From contig CM060202.1 in the NCBI GenBank assembly GCA_030562195.1, forward strand, positions 27,514,317-27,578,316: 64,000 bases of DNA, read 5' to 3'. The notes under the pieces were generated by a model. It saw only the letters and a list, made by a program, of their open reading frames with translations, was not told where the DNA came from and searched no databases. Below are positions 48,204 to 59,440 of the stretch, one piece after another (position 1 is the first letter of the stretch; every line of letters starts with the position of its first letter). The position numbers and the translations under genes are program-made. Origin of the DNA: Nipponacmea schrenckii. Taxonomy: Eukaryota; Mollusca; Gastropoda; Lottiidae.

Positions 48204-51200
48204 TTACATGATAATTTTTCTTTGCCATAACATGTGTCCTCGACTATAGTCGGTGATGACCAGACTTTCACCAAATGTTCTACACAGATAACCTTGAATA
48301 GTATACTGTATACAACCAGTATCTTGTAAACACTCTAGAGCACATTGAAATCTTCTTAAAGAGTTGATGGTTGTAGCTTTTCTGATGGAACCTGGAACTA
48401 TTGCATTGTTGGACACGAGCACAAACTTATCTGGACTACGGACCACAGCTGAAATGCAAAATGGAAGTATAAATGGAATTATCTACCTTTACCAACAAAA
48501 AAATGGGTCAAACAAAAAATTTAAGAATGTTTTAGAAATCCTCCCCCCTTCCGGGGGTTTTTTACCCCCGGGAAGCCCCAATGGGACCCATTTCTTAAAC
48601 CACCACCAAACCAAAAGTTAAACTTAAGATTTAAACTTAAAAGAACCAAAGGAACTTACGATTAGAATTTTCTTAAGGGAATTTGTTATTTTAGGACCAA
48701 AAATAAATTAGGCTAAAAAAAAATTTAAAAATGAAATTTTTAGAAATTTTTTCCCCCCGGGTTTTTAAAGGAAAATTGGGGGTTTCTTCTTACATTTTTT
48801 AACTTAAATTGCCAATATTAATTGAATTCGTTTTAATTTTAAATTCCTTTAAGTCGTAAGTTTTTTGGCATAAAAATTAAAAAAAATTTAAACTAATTTT
48901 AAGTTTTTAATCCCAAGTTTTAAAAAATTTTGGGGTTTTTTTTTTGGTTTTTAAAAAAGGGTTTTTTTTTAAAAAGGGTTTTTTTTCCTAAAAGTCGTAA
49001 GAAAGTTTTAAGTTCTTATTACGGAGCTCTACAGATTTTCGACATATCTGAGACATTCATTTCTAAGTAAATTCTTAAATTATAATCATTCTTATCTAAA
49101 CAAATATCTGCTTGTAATGAATGTTTCGATAAATTTGAAGATCCGTAGGAATCCGAACTTATGACTTAGAACCTAGGACTTACAACTTAGAACTTTCGAT
49201 TTTAGGAAATTAGGACTTAGAAATTAGAACTTACAACTTAAGGTTCATGACATGTCAATGAGGCCAAGGTTAATGCTATAATAGACAGAATAAGGGAGAG
49301 AAAAACAACCGTTTGGAATATGACACATTTACTTCAGTAAAACGACCAAAATTACAAAATATCTTACACGAAGCCTAACTTCTACCGGGGCGTAAGTTCT
49401 AAGTCGTAAGTTCTAAGTTCGAAGGTACCATATGGGCTTCCGTAGTTTTCGCATGCCCATTTTCGACTAATTTTTGGTCTAGGTTTGAAATTTGCAGTTT
49501 CTTTCAGAATTTCTGAGATAATGAGAAATTTAATTGGCGAAGGGGTTATTTCTAAAAATAGTGGTTTTGTGTGCAGTGACAGTCAAGCGGATGTTGATCA
49601 AATGTAGTGGTTTACTTTCATTTTGTTTAGTTCAAAATTTTCATGGTCATGCTATATTGAAATTTTGTACATACAGGAAAGCTTTCAACGAGATTTCTGG
49701 AAAAAGTTATGGAAGGTTGAATTTCGTGATTTAATATTGAAACAGATGGCAAATGAATTGGCGGTCTGAGTCCTTATAAGAACTAAATTATTGGTGTTAA
49801 ACGGAGTTATATCCCTTAAACTAGAATGAGAGATAGTGAAAACACTGTTGATCAAGATATATAACTATATTGAAATTTTGTGACATAAAGGAAAGTTTTC
49901 AACGAGATTTCTGGAAAAAGTTATGGGAGGTTGAATTTCGTGATTTAATATTGAAACAGATGGCAAATGAATTGGCGGTCTGAGTCCTTATAAGAACTAA
50001 ATTATTGGTGTTAAACGGAGTTATATCCCTTAAACTAGAATGAGAGATAGTGAAAACACTGTTGATTAAGAAAGAAAGACCGTGTCCATTACGCTAGTCA
50101 CGTGCGCAAACTTCTCGCATCTTAATTTCTTAGGTGTAGACGACCGAATGGGGATCATCATTTGCATAAAATAAAACACGTTGTGAACTGATCCTAAGAA
50201 CTTGTCAAACGATCTTACATGATGGATGCAGACCACTAAAACTTTTTATTTTCATAGTCATGATATTCTGAATATTTGTACAGAAACTAAGTATTGGACA
50301 GGTTTTCATGCGACTTATTAAACAAGATTTCTGGAAAAGTTACAGAATGAGTACGAGGATTGCCGAATGGTTACTGTATTTGATTATTATCAATCAAACA
50401 GTAGGTGGAAGTCGCTGTATGAATTAAATACTATAATACTTGAAATAAAATGAAATTTTTACATCCTACTAACCACGCAGCCTTATGTGAAATCATATGC
50501 CGACATTCTATTTCGAACTTCTATATTCCATTCTGGCACCAAGTAAACACACCCAAAGACGCACAAAAACAGTAGGCAATAAGGGGAATTTCGCCAGCTC
50601 GCATTAATTGTATTAATTGCATAACATATAAGCTACTCTCCTCTTACCAACAGGCTCTGTCGACTTCGGCATACAAATAAACTCCTCTTGGTTATTAGAG
50701 CCACTATGAAACGCTTTTTCATTTACATGGTAGTGGACTCTGCTATGCCGTTCTTTATCTTTCCATTGGTAAGGTGGTGTAAGATCTTCTCCTGTTACCC
50801 ATTTAAAATAATCATCAGGTTGTGTTCCAGATCTTATCAAACCAAGCCAGATATCATTAGACCTTAAAGAAAATATTAGCAGTAAATACACGTAAAATGA
50901 TGTTATATTGTTAAGGGATTATACAATTATTAAATTCCACCTCTCATAATGCACAGAACATTTTATAAATATATTCATCAGGTAGACGTACCGGGTATCA
51001 TGACTAAAGAAGTCATTTTTCAACTGTCGGGGTCCATCACCACTAAACATAGTCTCGATATACTGTCCGACGTAAACATCTATTACGTTAGGGAACAGGA
51101 GGTCAAACTGGATATTTTTGATTGAGTTTTCTTTTACATCGTATTCCATCCCTATTTAACGGTTTTTGAAATCAAATGTAAAGTATATAGTTATGACAAT

Positions 51201-54054
51201 ACTCACATCCTTTTAGTGTTAATTACATTATTCAACCAGTTTGTATCGAGAGTAGTAATGGCTATCGGAAGTCGTCTGACTTCCGATTGACAGTTGAGAA
51301 CTGCTGTATAGAAATCAACACTGGTACTACTAGTGGAATAACCTATGATAATATACATACTGAATTTTCAGATAAAACAAATGATAAACAATGTATGTTC
51401 ATTTACTTTTGACATCAATACAGTGCTATGTTTTTTGAGTGGCAAATTAGAAATTTGCCACTCTTTGTTTTCATTAGACTCCCTAGCTCAACTCGAAAAT
51501 GGTATAGACATTTGGTTTAAATACATACTAGATGAAAATGAATATATAAAACTAAAATTTGTACGCATCAGTAGTTAGTAATTATAATAATAATTGAATA
51601 ATTGCATAACTTTGTTGCTAATTATCCGATCGCTTTGAAAATTACAGAATATAGAGAAGTCGCCTATAGAAATAAAACCGCATCATAAAATTTTTTTTAC
51701 CACTTCCGGTTCTTGCGTGAGAACTTCCGGTTTTTTAGAACCGCGTTGGGTCACCCAGCTTCCGGTGTATGTAAGAAATCAGTACAAAAGCTATACATAT
51801 ATACTATCAGGCATAATTAGAACCCTTTTAGAATAAAAAATCCAAACCGGAAGTGATACTTTATGTGTCATCACAGAAGGGTAACATTCAGCAAAATTTG
51901 TAATAAGTCCGCTAATTTTTATCCGATTTGTCCGATTTTGGTGTTTTTCGAAACCTTGTTACTTTATCTAAAACTTGTTGGGAACAGAATTTTGATTTTC
52001 AAATTTAAATTTTTTTAATGCCCGATTGAATTTGTTTGAAAATTAAAAAGGCCAAATACAATGACCTTGACCTTCAATGATCCTGAATTTTTTCAAGTAG
52101 GATGTTCTTGACCTAAGCTATCCACACATATGCCTATTATGATCGACAACAATTATATCAAATGACCTTGACCTTCAATGACCCTGAATTTTTACAAGTA
52201 GAATGTTCTTGACCTTTGCTATCCACACATAGGCCTATAATGGTCAACAACAATTTTTTTGTACCCGTTTTAGTTTTTAAAAAAATTCAAAAGACTATAT
52301 CAAGTGACCTTGACCTTCAATTACCTTAATAATTTTCAAGTCAAATAATGTACTTGACCTAAGCTGTCCATACATATGCTTATAATGGTTGTTAAAAAGT
52401 TTGTTTTGAGTGTTTAAAAAAGGCTATATCATGTGACCTTGTATCAAGTGATCCCATAGGGGTTGTTTGCCACTCTCAGTACTGTTCACAGTTCTAGTTT
52501 GTTTTGTTTTTTTCTGAGAACGATTTAAGGATTTCGCGAAAAATGCTAACTTCCATCTGATCCTACACAAATTTAGTTTCTTCTTGATGAACAGGATTCA
52601 GAATACCATTATTTAGAAGATACATCCATCACCCCACAATCAATTCCTCTGTGGTCTACAGGTTCTCCTGATTTCCATTTCAACTCTGTTAAAACTCAAA
52701 CATCTGCCGCCCTACATCAGCCTCTGATAGCTATTTTATAAACTGGTAACCGTTAACTGTCATAATATCTATCAGGGATTGGAATAGAGGCAGATATTTT
52801 GCATCACTAATGTTACTATATAGGTCTTATTGGGTTTAATAAAATAGAATGCTTACGGCCATCTGATCCAACACAAAGATAATGTCTGCTGTCTGTACAG
52901 GGTTTACTGTACCATCGTTTATAATATACATCCATCACTCCACAATCAGTTCCAGTATGGTTTAAAGGTTCTCCTGATTTCCATTTCAACTCTGTTAAAA
53001 CTCGTCCATTTAACCACTGATAGTTGCGGATTGTTGTGTTCCATTCTAATGTCAACCACGATTTCTCCCTTAAAAGCAACGTTTTACGTCCTTTATAGAC
53101 TATTATCAAGGAAAAGAGAATGTTTTGGGGGTCGAAATATATTTTTTTTTTAAATTTGTATGGTAAAATAACTTCACGGAGTATCAAATAATTAAATTAA
53201 TTATAAACCCTTTCAATAAATTCAGTTTGATTAAGTAGATACTTAAGGAATGAATGTGGATCTTGTTAGCGTTATGGGGAAATAACGCTGGTTTATCACG
53301 TGACCAGCGGGTCATGTACGTCTTGTCACGTGATAAACCAGCGTTTATTTCCCCATAACGCTAACAAGATCCACATTCATTCCTTATATTTACATTGGTC
53401 TATCTTTTCTGAATAAAATACTTCAAAATTGTCTATTTTTTATTGGAAAAAATACCCGAAACCGTTGTTGCTTCTTCAAGTCACCGATATCTGTCGATCA
53501 AGAGCAAGAGATATTGCTGGTAGGTGGACATTGTTAATAATTCTAAACCTTGATTTCCACATTCTACTACTGCATCATCAAAACCTCTCACCGTTGCTTT
53601 CTCCTCAGCCTAAATAAACATCCATGTTAGAATTTGGAGATGGTTGACCGCCTTAAATACTATTATAATTTAATTAAAACTTACCCTGAATGAGTTTTGA
53701 AATAATTCTGAGCATCTAGATATTGATGATAGGTGGACATTGTTAATAATTCTGAACCTCGCTTTTCACAATATGTCAATGCTTTATTAAATTCTATTTC
53801 TCCTGGATATAAATAAAAAAAGTTATTTTCAATTCAATTCAATTCAATTCAATTCAATTCAATTCAATTCAATTCTATTCTATTCTATTCTATTCTATTC
53901 TATTCTATTCTATTCTATTCTATTCTATTCTATTCTATTCTAATCTAATCTAATCTAATCTAATCTAATCTAATCTAATCTAATCTATTCTATTCTATTT
54001 ACCTTGAAAAGATCCAGGAAATATCAACATAAATATTACTATATAAAACTTCAT
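48204..54054 (-). CDS. LEC6: secreted tandem C-type lectin with PAN-like domain
   Basis: Minus-strand exons: 54054-54003, 53802-53685, 53068-52857, 51342-51207, 50862-50648, 48448-48204; 978 nt, 325 aa, frame closing exactly. Signal peptide MKFYIVIFMLIFPGSFQG matches LEC1. CTLD1 about 18-127 with the YYKRWYSKPC type of C-terminal half; first-half core EFNKALTYCEKRGSELLTM. CTLD2 about 128-244 (WLGLIRSG, ICMPKS) and PAN-like about 245-325. W replaces Q in the LEWNTTI segment where other members have LEQNTTI or LERNTTI. Decayed copies of exon 2 and exon 3 of the LEC4 type lie interleaved in introns 2 and 3. AATAAA lies about 20 bp past the stop on the minus strand. It is the outermost right-arm gene and mirror partner of LEC1. 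Confidence 0.85.
48520..49020. other. LEC6 intron 5 stretch of probable low sequence quality
   Basis: Dense, erratic homopolymer runs (GGGGG, CCCCC, long T and A runs) and near-words that look like stretched versions of ordinary sequence. Nothing else in the window looks like this. Beyond it, 49140-49430 is built of TAAGTTCTAAG-like low-complexity words. No exon is hidden here as far as I can tell. Confidence 0.45.
49440..50350 (+). repeat. cluster-specific dispersed repeat, multiple copies in LEC6 intron 5
   Basis: One full copy at about 49440-49790, then a direct duplication of about 175 bp: 49676-49852 repeats at 49890-50065, nearly identical (AACGAGATTTCTGGAAAAAG, GAATTGGCGGTCTGAGTCC). 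A third decayed fragment lies near 50240-50350. It is the same family as 5955-6330 and 11630-11900. The frame 49534-49734 is not conserved. Confidence 0.7.
51437..52475. mobile_element. 1.04-kb insertion in LEC6 intron 3 with short inverted ends
   Basis: Compared with LEC4 intron 3, homology stops after ACAGTGCTATGTT and resumes at GTTTTGTTT. The insert begins GAGTGGCAAA and ends TTTGCCACTC. At its left end GAGTGGCAAATT and AATTTGCCACTC also form a small hairpin. It contains three tandem units of about 100-145 bp (52057-52445) with TGACCTTGACCTTCAA. No transposase was found and no target duplication is evident. Confidence 0.6.
52549..52698 (-). pseudogene. decayed LEC4-type exon 3 in LEC6 intron 3
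   Basis: Translation parallels LEC4 exon 3 (TELKWKSGEPVDHRGIDCGV) but has two in-frame TAA codons, in the segment before WYSESC and before ICVG. It is truncated at GAGTTTTAACAGAG, exactly where the palindromic MITE begins. The donor is altered from GTAAGC to GTTAGC. It is nonfunctional. Confidence 0.85.
52697..52805. mobile_element. palindromic MITE (copy 3) in LEC6 intron 3
   Basis: Inverse of the LEC3 copy, with CTGGTAACCGTTAACTGTCA in the interior. It joins the dead exon 3 on its left to the intron flank of the active exon 3 on its right. Confidence 0.75.
53244..53386. mobile_element. 143-bp near-perfect foldback MITE in LEC6 intron 2
   Basis: The left arm TAAGGAATGAATGTGGATCT runs to ...TTTATCACGTGAC, and the right arm is its inverse (GTCACGTGATAAACC...TCATTCCTTA). 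Arms are about 61 bp with a single-base difference or so, around a spacer of about 20 bp. The near-identity of the arms suggests a young insertion or selection by palindrome-mediated conversion. A half copy lies at 42166-42216. Confidence 0.85.
53519..53612 (-). pseudogene. truncated LEC4-type exon 2 in LEC6 intron 2
   Basis: Minus-strand sequence matches LEC4 exon 2 (FDDAVVECGNQGLELLTMST) but stops matching at the following tyrosine region, so the 3' third and donor are missing. It sits between active exons 2 and 3. With the dead exon 3 at 52549 it represents the remains of a second CTLD1. Confidence 0.8.
53829..54000. repeat. pentamer microsatellite block in LEC6 intron 1
   Basis: Successive runs of (AATTC)n, (TATTC)n and (AATCT)n end two bases short of the exon 1 donor. 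This mirrors the intron 1 block of LEC1 (2938-3075). Confidence 0.95.
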
Positions 54055-55837
54055 TATAGAGTCTGTGATCTTCGGTTGCTAAACCCTCTTCTCATTCTGT
54101 GTGTAAAAAAAGTTATGTGCATCTGAGACACTGATTGCATCAATTTACACCATTACAAGTCAAACATCTAAGGTTCTTGCAATTCCACTAAAACTAATTG
54201 TTTCACGAAGTAGCTTGTCGCTAAATATACTTGTATTACACAAGGCATCGAGATAATCAAACGCTTATTTTGAGTGAAGTTTCAGGAGTCATAGACGTCT
54301 CAATGGAAATTAGAATGGCCCAAATTGATGCACATACAAAGTTTAGAAAACCTCTTTACACTCCCTGTAACTTAGTTGGTAGATAATCAGTTAACATTCA
54401 TTTCAAGCGGTTGCTGAAATCGCAGACTAGGTAGTGTTGCTGATATCGCAGACTAGGTAGTGTTGCTGATATCGCAGACTAGGTAGTGTTGCTGATAGTG
54501 GTAGTGGTCGTTGAATGCGTATTAAGAAAGACACATATTCAACGAATCAATCATTGCGAAATGGGAATTATAATTACAGAATGTAGAGTTATTTTCTTTA
54601 TCAAGGGATTTAGTCTTCACAGATTACAAATAGTAACCTCCTGGTGGATATTTCCAAAGTTTTTATATGTATCAAGGACACTCAAGGATCAATTTGAAAA
54701 TTTAATTAAAATCTCAATCAGAGGTCTGTGGTTCTTTCAATTCTACTAAATCTAAGCGTTTGATAACACCACTAATCACGATGTGTAATTATGTAAGGAG
54801 CTTTAATTTAATCTATTTTTAAAATATCAGTGTCTCTGATATTGCAGGGAAATATGGATTGAAAGATTTACGAAATAACCGAAAAAGAGATTATTTGCAG
54901 GACCATATCTCTTTAATATATGTTACAGAATTTAATTTTTTTTTTAAAAACATGTAGAATTGAGTTCCGCTGTTACCATTTCAATATCTTAGATCGAAAT
55001 TTCATTGTATAAGACATGCTGAGTTTCCGGTTCGTTCTTTATCTTTATTTTGTCTGTTTCCATTTTGACTGAATGTTATTAAAAGTAAATATTATTTCAC
55101 AATGCAAACTTCTAAAGTTAACAAAAATCTATAATATAAATAGATATTGTACTTGAAGCTTGCAATGAAATTATAGCAGTCTTTTGAAAACGAATCTATT
55201 TAAGATCGAATTAAACAATCCAAGGTGGAAACGGACCTTAGTCATACCCACCTTGATTTTTGTAGGAGATTGTAAACATGTGTATCGGGAAAACTGAATC
55301 AATTTGCATTATTCCAATTATCAATCAGACGCTGTGGTTCTAGCAGTTCCACGAAAACTAAGTGTTTGTTGTCGTCACTAATCGCAGAATATGCTTGTAT
55401 TATATTATAGTGCAGTGGTATAGCAAAAATATTGTGCACTTGTGAATGGAACTTCTAGTACTGTTAGCTTAGGCCATAAGATTCAATTTTAGATGTTAGA
55501 TTCAACTTCTGTTGACCTTGAACTCTCGAGGGATTAACGTGCACAGTCTGCAGAACGCGGTATTTATTGTCCCATCCGAACGACTTGACACTTTTTCCAT
55601 GTCAGTCCCTCCTATATATATATAATTGATATATAGTACTTTCAATTGGACTATTCACGACCTGCTCAAGGACCTACTAAACGGCAGCAGATGCTGTTCT
55701 TACACATGAGTTCTGCACCATAGGGGTGCTAACCTTAACAAACGAGAACTCACACTTACAATATGGTGCTTTGTTACACGAAATTAGCTTTGTATCAATG
55801 CAAATCCATTGTGAATGCGCAAGATGCTCGTTTTTAA
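54055..55837. other. LEC6 upstream region and spacer
   Basis: From 54060 to about 55150 the sequence is inverted homolog of the LEC1 upstream region. A threefold repeat of TGCTGATATCGCAGACTAGG lies at about 54430-54495. From 55150 to 55770 I see no gene. From 55769 to 55837 the sequence matches 60020-60090 (TGCAAATCCATTGTGAATGC). A CAGTGGTATAGCAAA at 55413 resembles a hAT terminus but is probably not the end of the element at 55866. Confidence 0.5.
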
Positions 55838-55865
55838 ATGTTACTCAAATGCATCTACATGTAAT

Positions 55866-58229
55866 TCAAATCAACCCCAAACGAGGGTGAAGCACTGCCA
55901 GTCTCCTGACAACTGTGTCCAAATCCAAGTTTTCTGTTAGTTTGCGCTCGAATGTGAGTAATACCAGATTGGCTTGTCTTGGCTGGAACATAGCGCGTCG
56001 TGTTGGTTTATCTATACGGGTCAATACAGAAAAACTGCTTTCACAAACAGCTGTACTTTATCCGATCGCTGCTATATCTGCAGCTAAATTATACAGATTT
56101 GGGAATGCCACTCTTTGTTCATACAGTTTATTCATAACGAAGTTGGAATCCTGTTTTTCTGATATTGGGAGAGACTTCAGATATTCTTTGGCAACTTCTA
56201 ACTCTGCGTCACTAGGTATGGTTATATTTAGTTTGCTCAAAGGTGTAAGTGTTTGACGACACAGAAATTTCGGACATTCTCGAGACATTGCACGAATTGA
56301 AGTATATAGCCAACCACTATTGGTGAATCGAAGCTTCAACTCGCACAGTACTTTGTCAACTATTTCAAGAAACAATTTTTTGTGCTCATCTGCTATTGGT
56401 TTGTCTGTGTCACCATCCACATCATCTTGAGTAGCTTGTCCAAGAGTCTTTGATAATCGCTCTGTGACAAAATATGCATCTAGGTTTCTGTTTATAGTGC
56501 GCTTGCGTTTGGGAAGGGCTGTCTCTTCGGAACTATACTCTTTAGCTGTGTCATTCATTTTTTCAAAATTGTGTCTAATTTCAGCATATCCTGTATCGCT
56601 TCGTAGTGACGTCAAAAGAGACACTGAAGTGTCTATTAATTTCATTGACTCGTTGACATCAGTTTCACGTTGTTGTAGTGAAGCATCAGCAGGCTTCAGA
56701 ACTCCGAGGATTCGCTTCATAGTGACAGAAAGAAGCATGAAAGTTTTGCTCATCATGATTGACATTAGTCCAATAGATGTGGCTACAGTTTCTGCATCAA
56801 ACAATCTCTTCTCATTTTGTCGGATCTCAATCAAGGCGTGTAATATATCATCAAAGTTGTCCACAATTGCCACAGTAGAGTCATAGTGTCCAGACCAGCG
56901 AGTATCGAGCACACGTTTTAAAGATTTCCCACAGTATTGTTGATCAACTTTGAACCTTGAAAAGTAATTGTATATTAATCCAATTTCATCAAAGTATTGA
57001 CTGACTTCAGGCATCCCACAAACCAAATCTACCACAACCAAATGTAAACGATGATTTTTGCAGTGCACATATGGAATCTCTCTGCCCAATTGGTTTTGCA
57101 TAAGTCGTTGCACACCCCCCTTATTTCCACTCATGCATGATGCACCGTCATAACATTGTGATAATATCTTCGAAGTTTCTATTCCATTTTCTTCTAATGT
57201 ATTAATTATTACATCTGTAAGAGCTTGAGCGTGGAGTTCATTCACTCTTTTTATGGTCAGTAGTGATTCTTTTGGCTCTCCCTGTTTTACGTAGCGAACA
57301 GCAATGGCAATATTTTCAACATTGGCTTTATTCCTGGTTCCATCAGCGAGCACAGTGAATTTCTGAGAGTCAGATGTTTTGACATCAAGAGCAATTGTTT
57401 CTGTCACAATTTTCACCATGAGTGAGATGACATCATTCTGCACCTCAGGTGACCTCAGGGTCGCGTTTTTAGGAATCCCATCCACAATTTCTGCCAGCTT
57501 GAGGTCTTTCTTGATTGTGTATGCAAATAGTTTATTAAACAGGCCCTTCTCTTCATGTTCAGATAAATCATAGCTACCACGAAATGCGAGCTCATTTATG
57601 GCGAGAAATTGTATAATTTCGGCTATTGACTTGGCATAGTATCTTCGTTTCTCTAATATATCAGAACTGATCATAAGCGATACAGACTTGTTCGTCTCGA
57701 CACGAATGAGTTTTTGCTTCCAGTTAGCGGTTGCATTTTCATGAAGCTTTGATTTATCATGCTGCAGCAGTCCCTTCTCTGTATCCCCTACAGCACGTTT
57801 CCATTTCGAAAAGCCGTTTACTGTGAATGTTTTTCTATTTTCTGACATACCTTCACATGCATATCTTCGACATGGGTAGCAAAAAGCTGCTTCACGAATT
57901 TCGGAATACTCCAACCACTCAAATCTTGAATACCATTCAACATTAAATCGCCGACCTTCACTGTCATACTTAAAATCACAATTTCGTGGTTGTTTTGGTT
58001 CTTCTTCCCCTAAATCAGGAGGGGCATTAATCTTGGAAGTTGTGTGCGGCTTAGTTTTAGACTTGGCACCAGCAGGAATAGACGTGACAGCCAAGGTCTG
58101 CATTGGCGTCTTTATAGAATTTGATGTTAGGCCAGCAGGCTCTGGATTTTTATTAGCTGGGCTTTTTTTAATCAGATATCGATCCATACTATAAAATATT
58201 ACTTGATATATATCACATCTAAAGATCAA
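55866..58229 (-). pseudogene. hAT-type transposase (ZMYM1/DUF4371-like), one in-frame stop
   Basis: The minus-strand frame from 58229 runs 723 codons to a TAA at 56060-56058, then continues open in the same frame to 55866. The likely start is the second Met (MDRYLIKK, 58187), typical of this family. A TTF-type zinc finger has C117, C120, H157 and H163 (FCYPC...LLQHDKSKLH). The RNase-H-like fold shows LADGTRNKANVENIAI (Asp about 286), CYDGASCMSG, YVHCKNHRLHL and TRWSGHYDS. Beyond the stop come STAVCESSFSVLTRI and NLVLLTFERKL, the hAT dimerisation domain. The stop separates catalytic and dimerisation parts, so the copy is probably inactive unless read through or a sequencing error. No introns. 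It lies outside the lectin arms. Confidence 0.88.
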
Positions 58230-58557
58230 TGTCCGTCTGTTTCTGATAAGTTAATAATTCTTTCATCAATCTGTTGTTTACATTACAAGGAGACCAAGAA
58301 ATGAGAGTTACTTCCTATATGCAATACACATGATGCCTAATTCAATCATGGAGTTACTTCCCTTATACATGCTTATACCAAAGCCTATACAGGTATATAC
58401 AGTTTGTATATAAGCTTTCATTGTGTATTTGTTCTACACTCTAAACAATTCAGTGGTATCTTACACAGGGTTTCTTTCAGGATGGATGTTAGACTTTCAT
58501 AGATATTGTTGCTTGATTTATCTCATATTTTAAAAAACACTATCAAATATTTTTTCT

Positions 58558-58630
58558 GGGGGGGGGCAAGAAAGATTCCAGGGGGGGCATGGCCCCCCTA
58601 GGCCCCCCCCCCCCCTGGCTACGGGCCTGG
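58558..58630. mobile_element. hAT terminal region (right end)
   Basis: G/C runs end in CTGGCTACGGGCCTG; inverted this reads CAGGCCCGTAGCCAG, a common hAT terminal inverted repeat. It lies about 400 bp upstream of the transposase start. The matching left end is not found at 55838, where the flanking homology to 60090 stops, so the left terminus appears deleted. Confidence 0.65.
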
Positions 58631-59340
58631 AGATACTTATTACCAGTAAATAGTATTATTACATGAAACTTGGCTCAGGAACTCAAAAAATTATATTCCA
58701 ATAAGACCTTATAGTTTGCATGTCACAGATGTGTACATCTTTGGTAGTGCGTGTAATCTTCACTGAACATTTAGGTCATAATCTGCGTCGTGGATTTAAC
58801 CTTCTCAACAGCTTGAAGTTGCCTTCACCTCAGCTTGAAGTTACGCAGCAAAAGCGTGAAGTTTCCTTAAGCCACAGCCTTCCAAAAAGTCTCAAAGCAG
58901 AAGTGAAAGAAATTCATCATTCTGCAAATCGTTATAACGGTAAAACACACTTAAAATCGGAACATATTATAAAAGAATTTCCAACTGGCTGGAATTAAGC
59001 CAATGAATTCAACTCGCAGATGATGCTGTCCCTTTTTGAGAAGCAACACCAAGAGGAGAAGATTAAAAGTTACTAACAAGATTTTAGATAAAGTTAAACC
59101 GTTTGATAGACACAAAAATCACACAAATGGAAGAATAAATGGCAAAAAGTAAAAATTTGCAAATCTTAGAGAACAACCTCTGCATCCGGTTTTGTTTCTA
59201 TCTTCTTGGATGGTTCGAATTATAAATTGTAAATAATCTGTATGGTTTTTCTAGAATTTGTGAATCACACCATAATCTGGATTGCTCAACGTGATTTTTA
59301 GAAACATAGTTTCTGCTACACCTTATTTCAGTGTATTTCG
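58631..59340. repeat. segmental duplicate of 60148-60550
   Basis: Starts at GAGATACTTATTACCAGTAA in both copies and continues through TTGGCTCAGGAACTC and GTGTACATCTTTGGT, then GAAACATAGTTTCTGCT. The copies differ by insertions: the frame 58720-58998 lies in a segment absent from the other copy and shows no domain. Confidence 0.7.
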
Positions 59341-59440
59341 GTATACAAACCATTAATCCTTTCCACTGTGATGGTAGTGAACCCTTGGGTATCCATCACT
59401 CCACTGGAATATTTGATTCCATAATATTGTCTTCACCAAA
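59341..59440 (-). pseudogene. relic of a lectin CTLD2 C-terminal exon (copy 1)
   Basis: CACTGTGATGGTAGTGAACC and GGGTATCCATCACTCC match LEC4 exon 5 sequence around RVHYHH, on the minus strand. Homology fades on both sides. It is the same relic as at 60567, carried in the segmental duplication. Confidence 0.6.

Noticed and set aside
55413..55430. Left terminus of the hAT element (CAGTGGTATAGCAAA)
   Set aside because: The homology breakpoint with the empty-site copy is at about 55838 and no matching 8-bp target duplication is found.
56464..57573. Plus-strand frames over the hAT gene
   Set aside because: They are shadows of the 723-codon minus-strand transposase frame.
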